Origin: Phycisphaerae bacterium
GTDB taxonomy: Bacteria > Planctomycetota > Phycisphaerae > Sedimentisphaerales > Anaerobacaceae
Assembly (NCBI GenBank): GCA_028715705.1
Contig: JAQURJ010000002.1
Coordinates: forward strand, 1-64,000
DNA length: 64,000 nucleotides
Reading direction: 5' to 3'
Shown here: positions 15,569 through 24,529 of the stretch, one piece after another
How the letters are laid out: each line of letters starts with the position of its first letter
Position numbering within the stretch: position 1 is the first letter of the stretch
Position numbers and translations under genes: made by a program
Notes under the pieces: model-generated
The model's database searches: none
What the model was told of the DNA's origin: nothing
Seen by the model: only the letters and a program-made list of their open reading frames with translations

Positions 15569-18500
15569 GCTGCCCGTCCGTTAAATTCGTTGACGTATTC
15601 ATTTACCACCAGATTGTTAACGTCATCAGCGGTTTTTGAATTGAGGTTTATTTTGTTTTTCGTTTCAAATTGGTCAATCACCAGCGGAGCCATCAGGCGG
15701 CTAAGATAACTTTCGTGATTAAGAAGCCGTGTATTTTGTAGAATTTGTTGGTCTGCGCCAGTTTTTATACCCATAAGAGCATCGAAAATTTTGCGTTCCT
15801 GATTAGAAAATATTGAGTTTTCTTTTAACCGCTTATGAATGCGAACGAATTTTTTATCGTTCTGGTATTTTTCTTTGAGCCGGTTATTGAGCCGATTCAG
15901 TTCTTTAACTTTTTCATGGATTTTACGCAGTGTGCCGATATTGGCGTTCATTTCTTCCTGAGTAACCTCCGAGAGGTTTTTTTTCTTGAACAGCCGCTGA
16001 AGTTCCTCATAGAGTGATACAAATTCGGGGTCTGCTTTATCAAAGTTATCAGCCAAATCTTCCCTCGTCCTGCGGAGAATATCTTTCAATTCATCGGCCA
16101 GCTTTAATTCTTCTTCTGAAATTTTTCTAAAAGCAAAATAGACGTCTTCCAACGCAATGTTTAACAGATTAAGGGTTTCCACCTTATTTTCCATTGACTC
16201 TTTCAAATTTAAGAGATCCAAACGTCTGCTAACTTCCTGATATAGGATAGAGAGTTTCTGGAAGTCTATTTTATCCAGCATGTCATAATGACCAAGAAGC
16301 CGTATAACATTATATAAGCTTCGCGCTAAGCCAAGGGCTTTTTTGATTTCCTGAATTTTTTTGCGGTCATCTATCTGGCTTATCTGCTGCGAGAAAATTT
16401 CAGCGTTTTCGGTATTAAACTCGAAAAGGGTATCTTTGATTGTCTCAATGTCTCGTTCGATTTCTTCCTTTGATTTGAATAGATTTGAATAACGTTCCAT
16501 TTCATCGCCTAATTCGGCATTAAGTTCATCGAGGTAGGCTTTGTTGGTAGCGTCAAATTCCGAGCGAATGTCAGCAAAATCGACGACATAGCCGTAGCGG
16601 AATTCATTATATGGACGATTCACCCTTGTCAGCATCTGCAAGAGATTGTGTTTTTTAGTTACACGGCCAAGATAAATCTTTTTCAGGCGTTTGGCATCAA
16701 ACCCGGTCAGCAGCATGTTGAAAACAAACAGAAAGTCAATTTTACCAGCTTTGAAATCCTCTACCCACTGTTTACGGTCGTCCTTAGTACCAATGTCATA
16801 TAGTATCAAAGCCGCAGTTTTTACCTTATATGCCTCTTTTGAAGTAGTGTCCGATGCCAGATATTTTGACTCAAATATCTCAAACATTTTTTTTGCTTGG
16901 TCGGCACTGTCACAGACGACCATGCCACCAATGGAGTTATCATCAAAAGTTCTGCGGCTTTTTTCAAAATCCTCAATGATATAATCCAGCATCGGCTCTA
17001 CAAACTGTTTATGGGCATATATATCCCGCTTGTCAATATCGCCCTGTTTTAGTTTGACGCTATCTAATATTTGCGCCAATTTCATTTTATAGCTGGTTTC
17101 TATTTCTTCACGAATCAACCGCAATGTGTAACCGTCTGCTATTGAGGCGTTATAATAATATTTATGAATATAATCACCAAAAAGCGATCTTGAATTGAAA
17201 TCATCCCCCAATAGCGGCGTTCCGGTCAGGCCAATCTTAATTGCGTTTCTGTCAGATTCATTAAGATTTGCCAGAAAGCTGCCTTTGGGATTGTAACTGC
17301 GGTGAACTTCATCGAGAAAATAAACCCGCTGAATATTAATATCATAGTCTTCGGTACGGACTACATTAGGGTCGTCCTGAAATTTATGAATATTGACAAC
17401 CGTGATTTCCGGCAGACCAGAAGCGTTATGGATTGCAGTTGTTGACTTGATGGCTCTGGCAAATTCATCTTTTGAATCGACCGTATGAACAACAAGTCCC
17501 CGGCTTGTAAATTCTCTTTTAGCCTGTATAAGTAAATCTATACGGTCAACTATGAAATAAAATTGAGGAATGATATGATTTTTTTGGAAATAATCGGTTA
17601 GAAATTTGACATTATAATAGGCCAATGCGGTTTTGCCGCTGCCCTGAGTATGCCAAATAATACCTTTTTTTACACCGTCATCGAGTTTGGCTTCAATAGC
17701 TTTGGTCGCAAAAATCTGCGGGTATCGCATGATATGCTTTTCAATGCCGTTTTCTTCTTTAACATAGGCAATTGCATACTGCAAAAGGAAAGACAGCCGC
17801 TCTTTGCTGAAAAGTGAGGTTGATAGACGATTTGTTGGAGTATTCGGGTCTTTGTTAGTTAGGAATTCGGGATTATATTTGATAACAGCCAAATTATTGT
17901 CTTTGAGAATATAATTTTCAATTTCCTCGTCTTCGTCTTTTAGTAGAATAGATAAATCAAGGTCGTGTTCTTCTCTAAAATAATTAAAAACAGGTTTATT
18001 GTATGACGGCGAAGCATAAAAAGCACCCTCGACTTGCAATGGTGATTCGTTGTCATACTCCATATTGTTGGAAAAAACCATCAATTGAGTTACGTTTATA
18101 AATTTTCTGAATTTCTTATTTTGAAACCGCCTGTTGATCCGGTCTCGCTCAGCTAAAATACCTTCTTTATTATTTGGCTTTTTCACTTCAATAAAAATAA
18201 GCGGCATTCCGTTGATTAAAAGGGTAACGTCCGGTCTAAATTCGTCATCACCATTTTTATAGGTCAGTTCCGTGACAACATGAAATGAGTTTTCGTGGAA
18301 GTGCTTAAAATCAATAAGTTTGATTCCTGATTTTTCAATCAGACGTTCATAGAACGCATGACCTAAATCTTCGTTATCCAGCAACAAAGAAACATCTGCC
18401 AATAAGCGGTCGATGTCATTATATTCGATGTCGGCATCCCTGTTGATTTTGAAAATACTTTCTTTGAAAATCTCTGGAAATATATTGGTAGATTCGTCCC

Positions 18501-18594
18501 AAACCACGTTTTTCAATGAAAGATACTGATAGCCCAGATGGGTGAGGTGTAATATAGAAGGAATTTTTACCCTTGTATCTTCATTAAATGTCAT
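15565..18594 (-). CDS. hsdR: Type I restriction-modification, endonuclease/translocase HsdR
   Basis: A 1,009-residue motor-nuclease subunit. The PD-(D/E)xK nuclease lies near residues 115-140 (FRPDVTLLINGMPLIFIEVK). The SF2 translocase carries HTQGSGKTALAYY (Walker A), FLDEVHRSYN (DEAD-like box), GLTGTPLLG (motif III), FNMLLTGFDAKRL and LLQMLTRVNRP (motifs V-VI), followed by a long coiled-coil C-terminal region that docks to HsdM. All key residues are present, so the system looks intact. A GAGG site lies upstream of the ATG. As the first gene of an R-M-S operon it is preceded by a small gene on the same strand. Confidence 0.95.
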   Translation of the reverse strand: MTFNEDTRVKIPSILHLTHLGYQYLSLKNVVWDESTNIFPEIFKESIFKINRDADIEYNDIDRLLADVSLLLDNEDLGHAFYERLIEKSGIKLIDFKHFHENSFHVVTELTYKNGDDEFRPDVTLLINGMPLIFIEVKKPNNKEGILAERDRINRRFQNKKFRKFINVTQLMVFSNNMEYDNESPLQVEGAFYASPSYNKPVFNYFREEHDLDLSILLKDEDEEIENYILKDNNLAVIKYNPEFLTNKDPNTPTNRLSTSLFSKERLSFLLQYAIAYVKEENGIEKHIMRYPQIFATKAIEAKLDDGVKKGIIWHTQGSGKTALAYYNVKFLTDYFQKNHIIPQFYFIVDRIDLLIQAKREFTSRGLVVHTVDSKDEFARAIKSTTAIHNASGLPEITVVNIHKFQDDPNVVRTEDYDINIQRVYFLDEVHRSYNPKGSFLANLNESDRNAIKIGLTGTPLLGDDFNSRSLFGDYIHKYYYNASIADGYTLRLIREEIETSYKMKLAQILDSVKLKQGDIDKRDIYAHKQFVEPMLDYIIEDFEKSRRTFDDNSIGGMVVCDSADQAKKMFEIFESKYLASDTTSKEAYKVKTAALILYDIGTKDDRKQWVEDFKAGKIDFLFVFNMLLTGFDAKRLKKIYLGRVTKKHNLLQMLTRVNRPYNEFRYGYVVDFADIRSEFDATNKAYLDELNAELGDEMERYSNLFKSKEEIERDIETIKDTLFEFNTENAEIFSQQISQIDDRKKIQEIKKALGLARSLYNVIRLLGHYDMLDKIDFQKLSILYQEVSRRLDLLNLKESMENKVETLNLLNIALEDVYFAFRKISEEELKLADELKDILRRTREDLADNFDKADPEFVSLYEELQRLFKKKNLSEVTQEEMNANIGTLRKIHEKVKELNRLNNRLKEKYQNDKKFVRIHKRLKENSIFSNQERKIFDALMGIKTGADQQILQNTRLLNHESYLSRLMAPLVIDQFETKNKINLNSKTADDVNNLVVNEYVNEFNGRAA

Positions 18595-18692
18595 TTTGCC
18601 TCTTTCGTCTTTTAACTCTTTGAGGATCTGCTAACGCCCAGAATGGGCTAATAATACCCAAATTAACAGCTAAGTCAATTATTATTAAGACA

Positions 18693-18974
18693 TTATGCCA
18701 TTTTTCCAATGGCTAACAACGGTATCCCCTCAATATCAGACTGCTCGAAACAGAATGCTCGCTTGAACCGGGTTAAAACGCTGTCAGGGTTGCCATATAT
18801 CTTTTTGCTGGCTTTTTTGAACTCTTTTGGGGTTAAACTACCGAGGTATCGGCATAAATACGCCCATTCAGCCGGATCAATACCGGGGTTCAGATTGCAC
18901 CATACGCCGGTTTCGGCTACCGATGGTTCGGAAAACAGAAATCCTTGGGGTTGATTCTTTTTAGCGGTTTGCAT
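18693..18974 (-). CDS. Small protein upstream of hsdR, unknown function
   Basis: A 93-residue protein starting MQTAKKNQPQGFLF; the ATG at 18,974 is chosen for its GGAAG site 6 nt upstream. Features seen: a Pro/Gly-rich opening, DPAEWAYLCRYLGSLTPKEF (helical) and a basic segment ASKKIYGNPDSVLTRFKRAF. No family recognised. It lies 98 nt upstream of hsdR on the same strand and diverges from the sigma-54-driven module. It might be a regulator of hsd expression, but nothing in it proves DNA binding. Confidence 0.55.
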   Translation of the reverse strand: MQTAKKNQPQGFLFSEPSVAETGVWCNLNPGIDPAEWAYLCRYLGSLTPKEFKKASKKIYGNPDSVLTRFKRAFCFEQSDIEGIPLLAIGKMA

Positions 18975-19265
18975 TTGCCACTTCCTTTCACTAAAATACT
19001 TGTTAATAAATAGCTTAGAAGGGCTTAGGAGGGACTTAGTATGAAACCAGAGGTCGGTGCCACCCATATGATGGATAGATGGATATATAATATGTCGGAA
19101 TCACCGGCTGTCAAGGAAGATTTTTGACGAAGTTGGCCAGATTTGGCAGAATTAGTTTGCTGTTAGCATTTTTTGGCAGGGGTTACAGCATTCAATCCAA
19201 CGAAGTAAAAACTCATAAGTTTTTAACAATAACAGGTTTATGTGAATAGTTGTTTTGTTTCGATT

Positions 19266-19282
19266 TTGGCATAAAAATTGCA
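19266..19282 (+). promoter_or_regulatory. Sigma-54 (-24/-12) promoter
   Basis: TTGGCATAAAAATTGCA matches the sigma-54 consensus YTGGCACGRNNNTTGCW at nearly every conserved base, with exactly 10 nt between the GG and GC pairs. Transcription would begin near 19,294 and read into the two-gene module starting at 19,407. Activation would need an AAA+ enhancer-binding protein, which is not encoded in this window. Confidence 0.7.
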
Positions 19283-19293
19283 CATTCGGTTTT

Positions 19294-19406
19294 TGTTCGG
19301 GTACGTTATCCGAATAAATATCGTGGCTTGGGGGCTGCGGTCGCTCAAGTCTTAACCGAATACCGGCGGAGCCGGGAAACCCCCTTTTCATGGAGGGAAA
19401 TAACAT
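19294..19406 (+). promoter_or_regulatory. Structured 5' leader of the sigma-54 module
   Basis: About 113 nt of likely untranslated leader. It contains CCGGC-GGA-GCCGG (19,362-19,374 region), immediately followed by GGG-AAA-CCC, and then the Shine-Dalgarno GGAGGG near 19,392. The C-run ahead of the start could pair either with the preceding GGG or with the Shine-Dalgarno, so alternative folds could control translation. It matches no riboswitch class I can name. Confidence 0.35.
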
Positions 19407-20678
19407 ATGGGTACTGATTACTCACCAAATCATTTTTTAAGGCAAATCCCTAACTGTTTATTGGAAATTTATTTCCAAAAGCAAGGTATCACCCCAACCG
19501 TTCTTGTTGAGACCGAGCAAGAAAACGGGGAAAAAGTTGCACAATCGGTCAGGGTTTCTGAACTTGACGAAAATTGTGTCGCTCCTATCCTTGCTCTTAT
19601 CGAATCCCAAGATAATGATAGACAAGCTGAGATCGAAAAAGATTTTCGTGACATAAATGAGCGGGCATGTAAAGCAGGTATTGAATGTCTTATTGAGGAG
19701 TCTCGTTGGGAAGGACATGACTTGGATATTGCCGACGACCTCGAAAAAATGGGCAACCATTATGAACGAGCAATGTGGGTATTCCTTAGCCACCCTACAG
19801 TATTTGCGCATTCTGGTAATTTCCAAAGAATGGACAGCATAACTTTCAAAAAAGCCTTTGCGTGGAAAGGTTTAAATCCCCGCCAGCTTGACGATGAATT
19901 AGAGGACTTCAAGCAAAAAATGATAGATCATTACAAAAATGAAGGCAGAGGCAAGCATTGTAAAGTAGAAGTTCTCAAACGCATAATGCCTGAACGCTAT
20001 TGTTATTTTGTGTATCTGGAAGACTATGGCGATATTCTGAATGAGTTTGAAGGTGATGAGTTTAAGCGCAGGGCTATTAAACCAGCATTTGAAGTTATAT
20101 TTGTTTATCACCCTGAAAGCGGGCGCATTGAAACAAATGCCAAAGGCCGCAAAAACCAGATTAAAAAACTTCATGAAGCATTTTGTCAAGGAATTTTGGA
20201 GATGGATAAACTTCCTGACAAAGACAGTAACATGTACGATCTCGAAAAACTTAAAACTCGCTTTAATTTTATGCCTCGTGACCCTCAAGATAACATAGCT
20301 TCGGTAAAATTAAAATTTATTGAAATGGAAATAGGTCATTTCAGCGGTAGGCGAATAAGTTTCACCGATAATGGTAGCCGGTCTGATATTTACAATCTTA
20401 TTGATGATGCTCTAAAAAAAGAAAATATAACGCTTGATATTATTACGATCACTAAAGCAAAAATACAAATAACATTCCGAAAAATGGCTGATGAGAAAAA
20501 GGCCAAAACTGTTACATTTGAGATAGGCACTCCTGATCGTTGCAACCTAAAAGATTCACCTATTCATCAGATAGGTTGGAAATATATTGAAAAATGGGAG
20601 TTTGCTTCAGATGAAACTATCGAAGTTGAAGAAGACGATTCAGAGCCTGAGGCGGAAGCGGAAATGGCTACAGTATGA
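19407..20678 (+). CDS. Unknown 423-residue protein, first gene of a sigma-54 module
   Basis: Not recognised. It is a soluble protein without signal peptide or membrane segment. The N-terminal third contains acidic helices and a conserved-looking NHYERAMWVFLSHPTVFAH stretch; the middle has KAFAWKGLNPRQLDDELEDF; the later half is mixed alpha/beta (FEVIFVYHPESGRIETNAKG, FIEMEIGHFSGRRISFTDNG) and ends in an acidic tail (VEEDDSEPEAEAE). The start has a GGAGGG site 9-10 nt upstream. It overlaps the next gene by 4 nt (ATGA), so the two products probably work together. Its position between restriction genes and the replication module of a mobile element makes defence or counter-defence possible, but that is guilt by association. 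Confidence 0.7.
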   Translation: MGTDYSPNHFLRQIPNCLLEIYFQKQGITPTVLVETEQENGEKVAQSVRVSELDENCVAPILALIESQDNDRQAEIEKDFRDINERACKAGIECLIEESRWEGHDLDIADDLEKMGNHYERAMWVFLSHPTVFAHSGNFQRMDSITFKKAFAWKGLNPRQLDDELEDFKQKMIDHYKNEGRGKHCKVEVLKRIMPERYCYFVYLEDYGDILNEFEGDEFKRRAIKPAFEVIFVYHPESGRIETNAKGRKNQIKKLHEAFCQGILEMDKLPDKDSNMYDLEKLKTRFNFMPRDPQDNIASVKLKFIEMEIGHFSGRRISFTDNGSRSDIYNLIDDALKKENITLDIITITKAKIQITFRKMADEKKAKTVTFEIGTPDRCNLKDSPIHQIGWKYIEKWEFASDETIEVEEDDSEPEAEAEMATV

Positions 20679-21400
20679 AATTACTTGAATATCTTGAAAA
20701 ACAGGCAAAACTTTCTGAAAATTTACTTATCAGCTATGACGAACTTGCGAGATGGCCTACGCAACAAATAGAGCAATCTCAGCAACTTGGGTTTCTTATA
20801 CAAACCAATGACGCTGATGGAATCATCTGTCACCAATGTTCTGAGCATTGCTGGAAAGATGTTGAAATTAGGGAAAAGAACGGACAAAAAATAGGGGTAG
20901 CCCATTGCGAGGCAGAAGATACTGCTGGATTGATACCTGTCAAAATTGAACGACTTCAGCAATGGAAAATCAATGCGGTGAAGTTTCTAACAAAGACTAA
21001 ACCAATAAGCACCAAAGAATCACCATCCTCAAAAACTCCCAAAAAACGCCCAACACAAAAGGAAATGGCGGATAGAAATCGTTCCATTGCTTTGGCAGCA
21101 GCAAAATTCCAAACGTCACATGGCCGATTACCTAATGTAGATGATATAGTGCGAGAGACGAGTTACACTCCAAAACAAATATACCATACTGATCCTTATA
21201 AAGAAGGTAAAATTGCTAAAAATACCGCAAAGGTGACAAATGAAATAACAGGGTCAAGTGTAGCTTCAAGTGAATATTTTGGTGATAAGTCAACCCAACA
21301 TACCCGTGCCAAAAAGAGAAGTAAAGCAGATCAGGCCGAATTAGACGCATTCATTGAGGAACAGACCGAAGATAAGAACAGCCGTTATGTAATGAAATAA
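20675..21400 (+). CDS. Unknown 241-residue protein with Cys/His cluster, second gene of the sigma-54 module
   Basis: Not recognised. The N-terminal 100 residues include a likely zinc site CHQCSEHC (about residues 51-58) with a further HCEAED at about 78, surrounded by beta-strand-like sequence (VEIREKNGQKIGV). A Lys/Pro/Ser-rich linker (about 105-130) leads to a helical segment MADRNRSIALAAAKFQTSHG...VDDIVRETSYTPKQIY that resembles a helix-turn-helix, and then a charged tail. It may be a zinc-ribbon/HTH nucleic-acid-binding partner of the 423-residue protein. It is followed by a good terminator. Confidence 0.7.
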   Translation: MKLLEYLEKQAKLSENLLISYDELARWPTQQIEQSQQLGFLIQTNDADGIICHQCSEHCWKDVEIREKNGQKIGVAHCEAEDTAGLIPVKIERLQQWKINAVKFLTKTKPISTKESPSSKTPKKRPTQKEMADRNRSIALAAAKFQTSHGRLPNVDDIVRETSYTPKQIYHTDPYKEGKIAKNTAKVTNEITGSSVASSEYFGDKSTQHTRAKKRSKADQAELDAFIEEQTEDKNSRYVMK

Positions 21401-21470
21401 TGGTTTTTATAGATTTTTATGGAGTCTTTATAGAATAGCAAAAAAATCCTGAACATTCATAAGTGATTAT

Positions 21471-21517
21471 AAGGCAGTAACTTAGCTCATTTAGCGGTTG
21501 CTGCCTTTTGTTTTTTA
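21471..21517 (+). terminator. Rho-independent terminator of the sigma-54 module
   Basis: AAGGCAGTAAC (21,471-21,481) pairs with GTTGCTGCCTT (21,497-21,507), followed by a T-rich run TTGTTTTTT. It separates the two-gene module from the replication genes. Confidence 0.75.
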
Positions 21518-21572
21518 TCGAATAGAAAGCCTTTTCAAAAACAGACAATTTAATTTTTGAAAGGGCTTGAAA

Positions 21573-21797
21573 ATGTCAGATTTATTAACTGTTTCACAGA
21601 TTGCCGAGCGGTTCGGCGAACCCCCTCAGCGGGTGGCTTACATCATCCGCAAATTTCGTATCAAACCTAAAACTCGAATAGGCATAATCCGTTTGTTCGA
21701 GGACAAGCAGGTCGTTGCTATCAAGGAAGGGTTATACGGAATTCGTATCTACCAAGACCACAATCACGTCACTTTTAGAAGAAAGGAGTCGGCATAA
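21573..21797 (+). CDS. Small HTH protein, excisionase/MerR-like
   Basis: A 74-residue protein. The ATG at 21,573 is preferred over an in-frame TTG six bases earlier because GAAAGGG lies 7 nt before it. The N-terminus LLTVSQIAERFGEPPQRVAYIIR is a winged-HTH of the kind found in excisionases and helix-turn-helix_17 proteins, followed by a short beta hairpin (TRIGIIRLFEDKQV). It could be the excisionase/directionality factor or a repressor of the replication operon. It overlaps csrA by one base. Confidence 0.72.
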   Translation: MSDLLTVSQIAERFGEPPQRVAYIIRKFRIKPKTRIGIIRLFEDKQVVAIKEGLYGIRIYQDHNHVTFRRKESA

Positions 21798-22003
21798 TGC
21801 TAATACTCTCACGTCAAATCAATGAAAAAATCAAAATTGGGAATGACATTGAAATAGTTGTTGTCGCCATAAAAGGCAAGAAAGTCAGACTCGGCGTTAA
21901 TGCACCTGAAAGTATTCAAATCATCCGGGACGATGCCAAATGTCACTGTTCTGACCCATCTAAATGCGGCGAAAATTGTTGTGGGGGGCGCAAAAATGGC
22001 TGA
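21797..22003 (+). CDS. csrA: CsrA-family RNA-binding regulator with Cys-rich C-terminal tail
   Basis: A 68-residue protein. Residues 1-50 follow the CsrA pattern: MLILSRQINEKIKIGNDIEI, then KGKKVRLGVNAPESIQIIRD, including the conserved RLG-x-NAP and Arg near 44 used to bind GGA motifs. The usual C-terminal helix is replaced by a 20-residue tail with five Cys and one His (CHCSDPSKCGENCCGG), which could bind a metal. CsrA dimers repress or activate translation at ribosome sites. Here it is coded between two small HTH genes and the primase, with AAAGGAG as ribosome site, so it may regulate its own operon or reprogramme host mRNAs. Confidence 0.88.
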   Translation: MLILSRQINEKIKIGNDIEIVVVAIKGKKVRLGVNAPESIQIIRDDAKCHCSDPSKCGENCCGGRKNG

Positions 22004-22190
22004 AACCTTGTTAAGTAGAAAAGAGGTATCATTGCGCTTGAATATCTCCACTCGGACATTTGCTCGCAAAAAGGCCAAATTGATAGCCTTTGGGCTGCAA
22101 GCGGTGCAAATCGGGCAATACCCAAAGTTTAGAGAATCATCTTTGGATCGACTTATTCAACGATTAGCGGAAAACGGAGGAGTTGGATGA
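21996..22190 (+). CDS. Second small HTH protein, excisionase-like
   Basis: A 64-residue protein beginning MAETLLSRKEVSLRLNISTR, a classic excisionase/AlpA-type HTH start, with a basic recognition region ARKKAKLIAFG. The ATG at 21,996 lies within the end of csrA (8-nt overlap). Longer in-frame extension through csrA is rejected because it has no ribosome site and reads as shadow. It ends in an ATGA overlap with the primase gene. It is the alternative candidate for the element's excisionase. Confidence 0.68.
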   Translation: MAETLLSRKEVSLRLNISTRTFARKKAKLIAFGLQAVQIGQYPKFRESSLDRLIQRLAENGGVG

Positions 22191-24529
22191 TAGAAACGGT
22201 TCTCAACGACATTGGACTTGAATCTGTCAGACCCGAAGGAAATGGCCAGCTGTTATGTATCTGCCCAGATTGCCAGACGAAGCATCTGTATATCAATAGC
22301 AACAGCGGTTTGTGGGATTGCAAGCGAGGGTGCGGTGAAGGCAATCTTTTCGAGCTTGTTCGCAAGATTACCGGATGGCCGGATAAACAATGTTTTGAGC
22401 TTCTCGAAAATCACGGATGCCAAACGGATGCCGCTCAAGCCGCACCATCAAAGCCGAAAGATATATCATGGTTTACTGGTCAGCTTAGCAATGCTCCCCC
22501 GGAAGATTTGCAGAAACTCTGTGAGTTCAAACAGATTCAGCCTGAAGCTCTGCAAAAGTACAGTCCGGCTGTTCACCTTACCGACCCGATTATTTGTATT
22601 CCCACCTATACCCCATCAAACGGCGATATATGCGGTTATCTTCGAGTTGGCAAGGAAGGCCAGCTTGTCAAACTCAAAAACGGCAAAGAGGAAAAGTATC
22701 CCGCTATCGGCGAACATGGGCTTTACGGTTTGCCCTGGCTGGAAAATGAAAAACCAGAAACGATTATTTTCTGTGAGGGTTGGCGTGATGCTTTGGCGGC
22801 AATCGGAGCAGAGTTCTACGCTACCGCATCCAGTGGCGGAGCCTCTACATTCAAGGATAGCTGGCTGCCTCTATTTTGCGATAAAACCGTTTATATCATT
22901 ATGGATGCCGACACTCCCGGACAAAAGGCAGCACGGCGAGCAGCAAAAAGAATCAGCACCGTTGCCAAGGCTGTTTATATTGTTAGCCTTCCATACACAA
23001 TTACCGAGAATCACGGCAAAGATTTACACGATTATCTCGTGTGTGATAAAGGTGATATAAAAAAGCTGCTTAAAGAGGCGAAACCGTACAAACCTTGCGA
23101 ACCGAGCGGCGATGTCATCCTTCTTGCAAACGATGAACCTGATACGGTTGCGGAAAAAATCAATGAGTATTCCCGGATAAAACAAAATACTATTCACCGT
23201 TATAACTCTATTGATGGCTGGAGCAGATATAAACATAACAAATACCTCAGAATCGAAGATGAGAAAGAGCTTGAGATATTTATTCGTCGCTGTCTGCGAA
23301 AGTGTTTTATCGCTGTTAAGGAAAAACAGGAAGACGGCTCGGTCAAGATAACATACAAACCGTTTAAGCGAAAAAATCAGCGGTTTGTAAGCGATGTAAA
23401 AAGTTTTTGGAGTTCGCTCGACGCGGTTTATCTACAGCCAGATCGACACACACCATCGAGCCTTGATGATAGATTTGACCCTGCCTATGTGATACCGCTG
23501 AAAAACGGGTTGTTGGATTTTTCTATATATCCTTACAAATTGCATCCTCATACTCATCAGTTCTACACATTCAACTATCTGGATTTTGACTGGCTCGAAG
23601 AAAAAGACAGTGATATGTGGGTAGATTTTCTGATTACCGCTACCTGCGGCGATGAGGAATTGTTCCTATTGCTTCAGCAGTGGACAGGCTACCTGCTCAA
23701 ACATTCATGTGAACAGCAAAAGTTTCTGTTGTGCTACGGTGATGGTGCGAATGGCAAGAGTGTCTTCTTTGATTGTGTCATGGCCTTGCTGGGGCCGCAA
23801 AATTGTTCCACAGTGCCGCTGTCAAAGTTCAACGATGTTCATCATCTGACACAAACCTATGGCAAACTTGCCAATATCACAGATGAATCATCCAAAGGGC
23901 TTGAGGAAGAAGCTGAGACAGCTTTGAAGCAATATACAGGCGGTACTCAGGTTACATTTAAGCGGCTTTATCAGCAGCCTTTTAGTGCGTATCCAACTGC
24001 CAAGATAATGATTGCTACAAACAAACTGCCCCGGTTTGTTGATACTTCCAACGGTATTTGGCGAAGGATACTGCTTGTCCCGTTTGATGCGATAATCCCG
24101 GAAGATAAGCAGGATAAACACCTCGCCGAAAAAATTAAAGCCACCGAAATGAGCGGGGTTTTGAAGTGGGCATTGGAGGGATTACGAAGTCTCGAAGAAA
24201 TGGGCGGATTTATTGAACCCAAGGCATGTAAAAAAGCTCTCGAACAATACAAGCGAGAGATGAATCCGCTTGTTGTCTTTCTTGAGGAAAACTTCGAGCC
24301 AAGTTCGTGTGAATTTGACAAAGTTCTGACCAAACAACTGCGTACATGGTATGAGCAGTGGTGCAACGAACACGGATACAAACCCAAAAACGATACCAAC
24401 GTCGGGATGCAAATCAAAAAATTATGGCCTCAGATCGAGAAGAAGCAACTGCGTCAAGGTGGTGACAGAAGCCGCTACTATATCGGGATGAAACTCAAAA
24501 CCGATTCGGAGTTTAGCCATGAAGTCTGA
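22187..24529 (+). CDS. P4-type primase-helicase
   Basis: A 780-residue replication protein. The N-terminal zinc ribbon is CICPDC...CKRGCGEG (about residues 22-50). A TOPRIM-type primase core follows with IIFCEGWRDALAA and IIMDADTPGQKAA (about 185-250). The C-terminal D5_N/superfamily 3 helicase has Walker A YGDGANGKS near residue 518, Walker B/sensor region ANITDESSKGLE and TAKIMIATNKLPRF. Such proteins open and prime P4, phage and plasmid origins by themselves. It is translationally coupled to the upstream HTH/csrA genes, so all four are one operon. Clustered GTGAC repeats lie at and after its 3' end. Confidence 0.92.
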   Translation: MIETVLNDIGLESVRPEGNGQLLCICPDCQTKHLYINSNSGLWDCKRGCGEGNLFELVRKITGWPDKQCFELLENHGCQTDAAQAAPSKPKDISWFTGQLSNAPPEDLQKLCEFKQIQPEALQKYSPAVHLTDPIICIPTYTPSNGDICGYLRVGKEGQLVKLKNGKEEKYPAIGEHGLYGLPWLENEKPETIIFCEGWRDALAAIGAEFYATASSGGASTFKDSWLPLFCDKTVYIIMDADTPGQKAARRAAKRISTVAKAVYIVSLPYTITENHGKDLHDYLVCDKGDIKKLLKEAKPYKPCEPSGDVILLANDEPDTVAEKINEYSRIKQNTIHRYNSIDGWSRYKHNKYLRIEDEKELEIFIRRCLRKCFIAVKEKQEDGSVKITYKPFKRKNQRFVSDVKSFWSSLDAVYLQPDRHTPSSLDDRFDPAYVIPLKNGLLDFSIYPYKLHPHTHQFYTFNYLDFDWLEEKDSDMWVDFLITATCGDEELFLLLQQWTGYLLKHSCEQQKFLLCYGDGANGKSVFFDCVMALLGPQNCSTVPLSKFNDVHHLTQTYGKLANITDESSKGLEEEAETALKQYTGGTQVTFKRLYQQPFSAYPTAKIMIATNKLPRFVDTSNGIWRRILLVPFDAIIPEDKQDKHLAEKIKATEMSGVLKWALEGLRSLEEMGGFIEPKACKKALEQYKREMNPLVVFLEENFEPSSCEFDKVLTKQLRTWYEQWCNEHGYKPKNDTNVGMQIKKLWPQIEKKQLRQGGDRSRYYIGMKLKTDSEFSHEV

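Noticed and set aside
15158-15709. 183-codon frame opposite hsdM/hsdR
   Set aside because: Antisense shadow of conserved hsd coding sequence; no recognisable protein features.
22212-23060. 282-codon open frame overlapping the primase
   Set aside because: It is out of frame with a strongly supported primase, has Ser/Arg/Lys shadow composition and no ribosome site.
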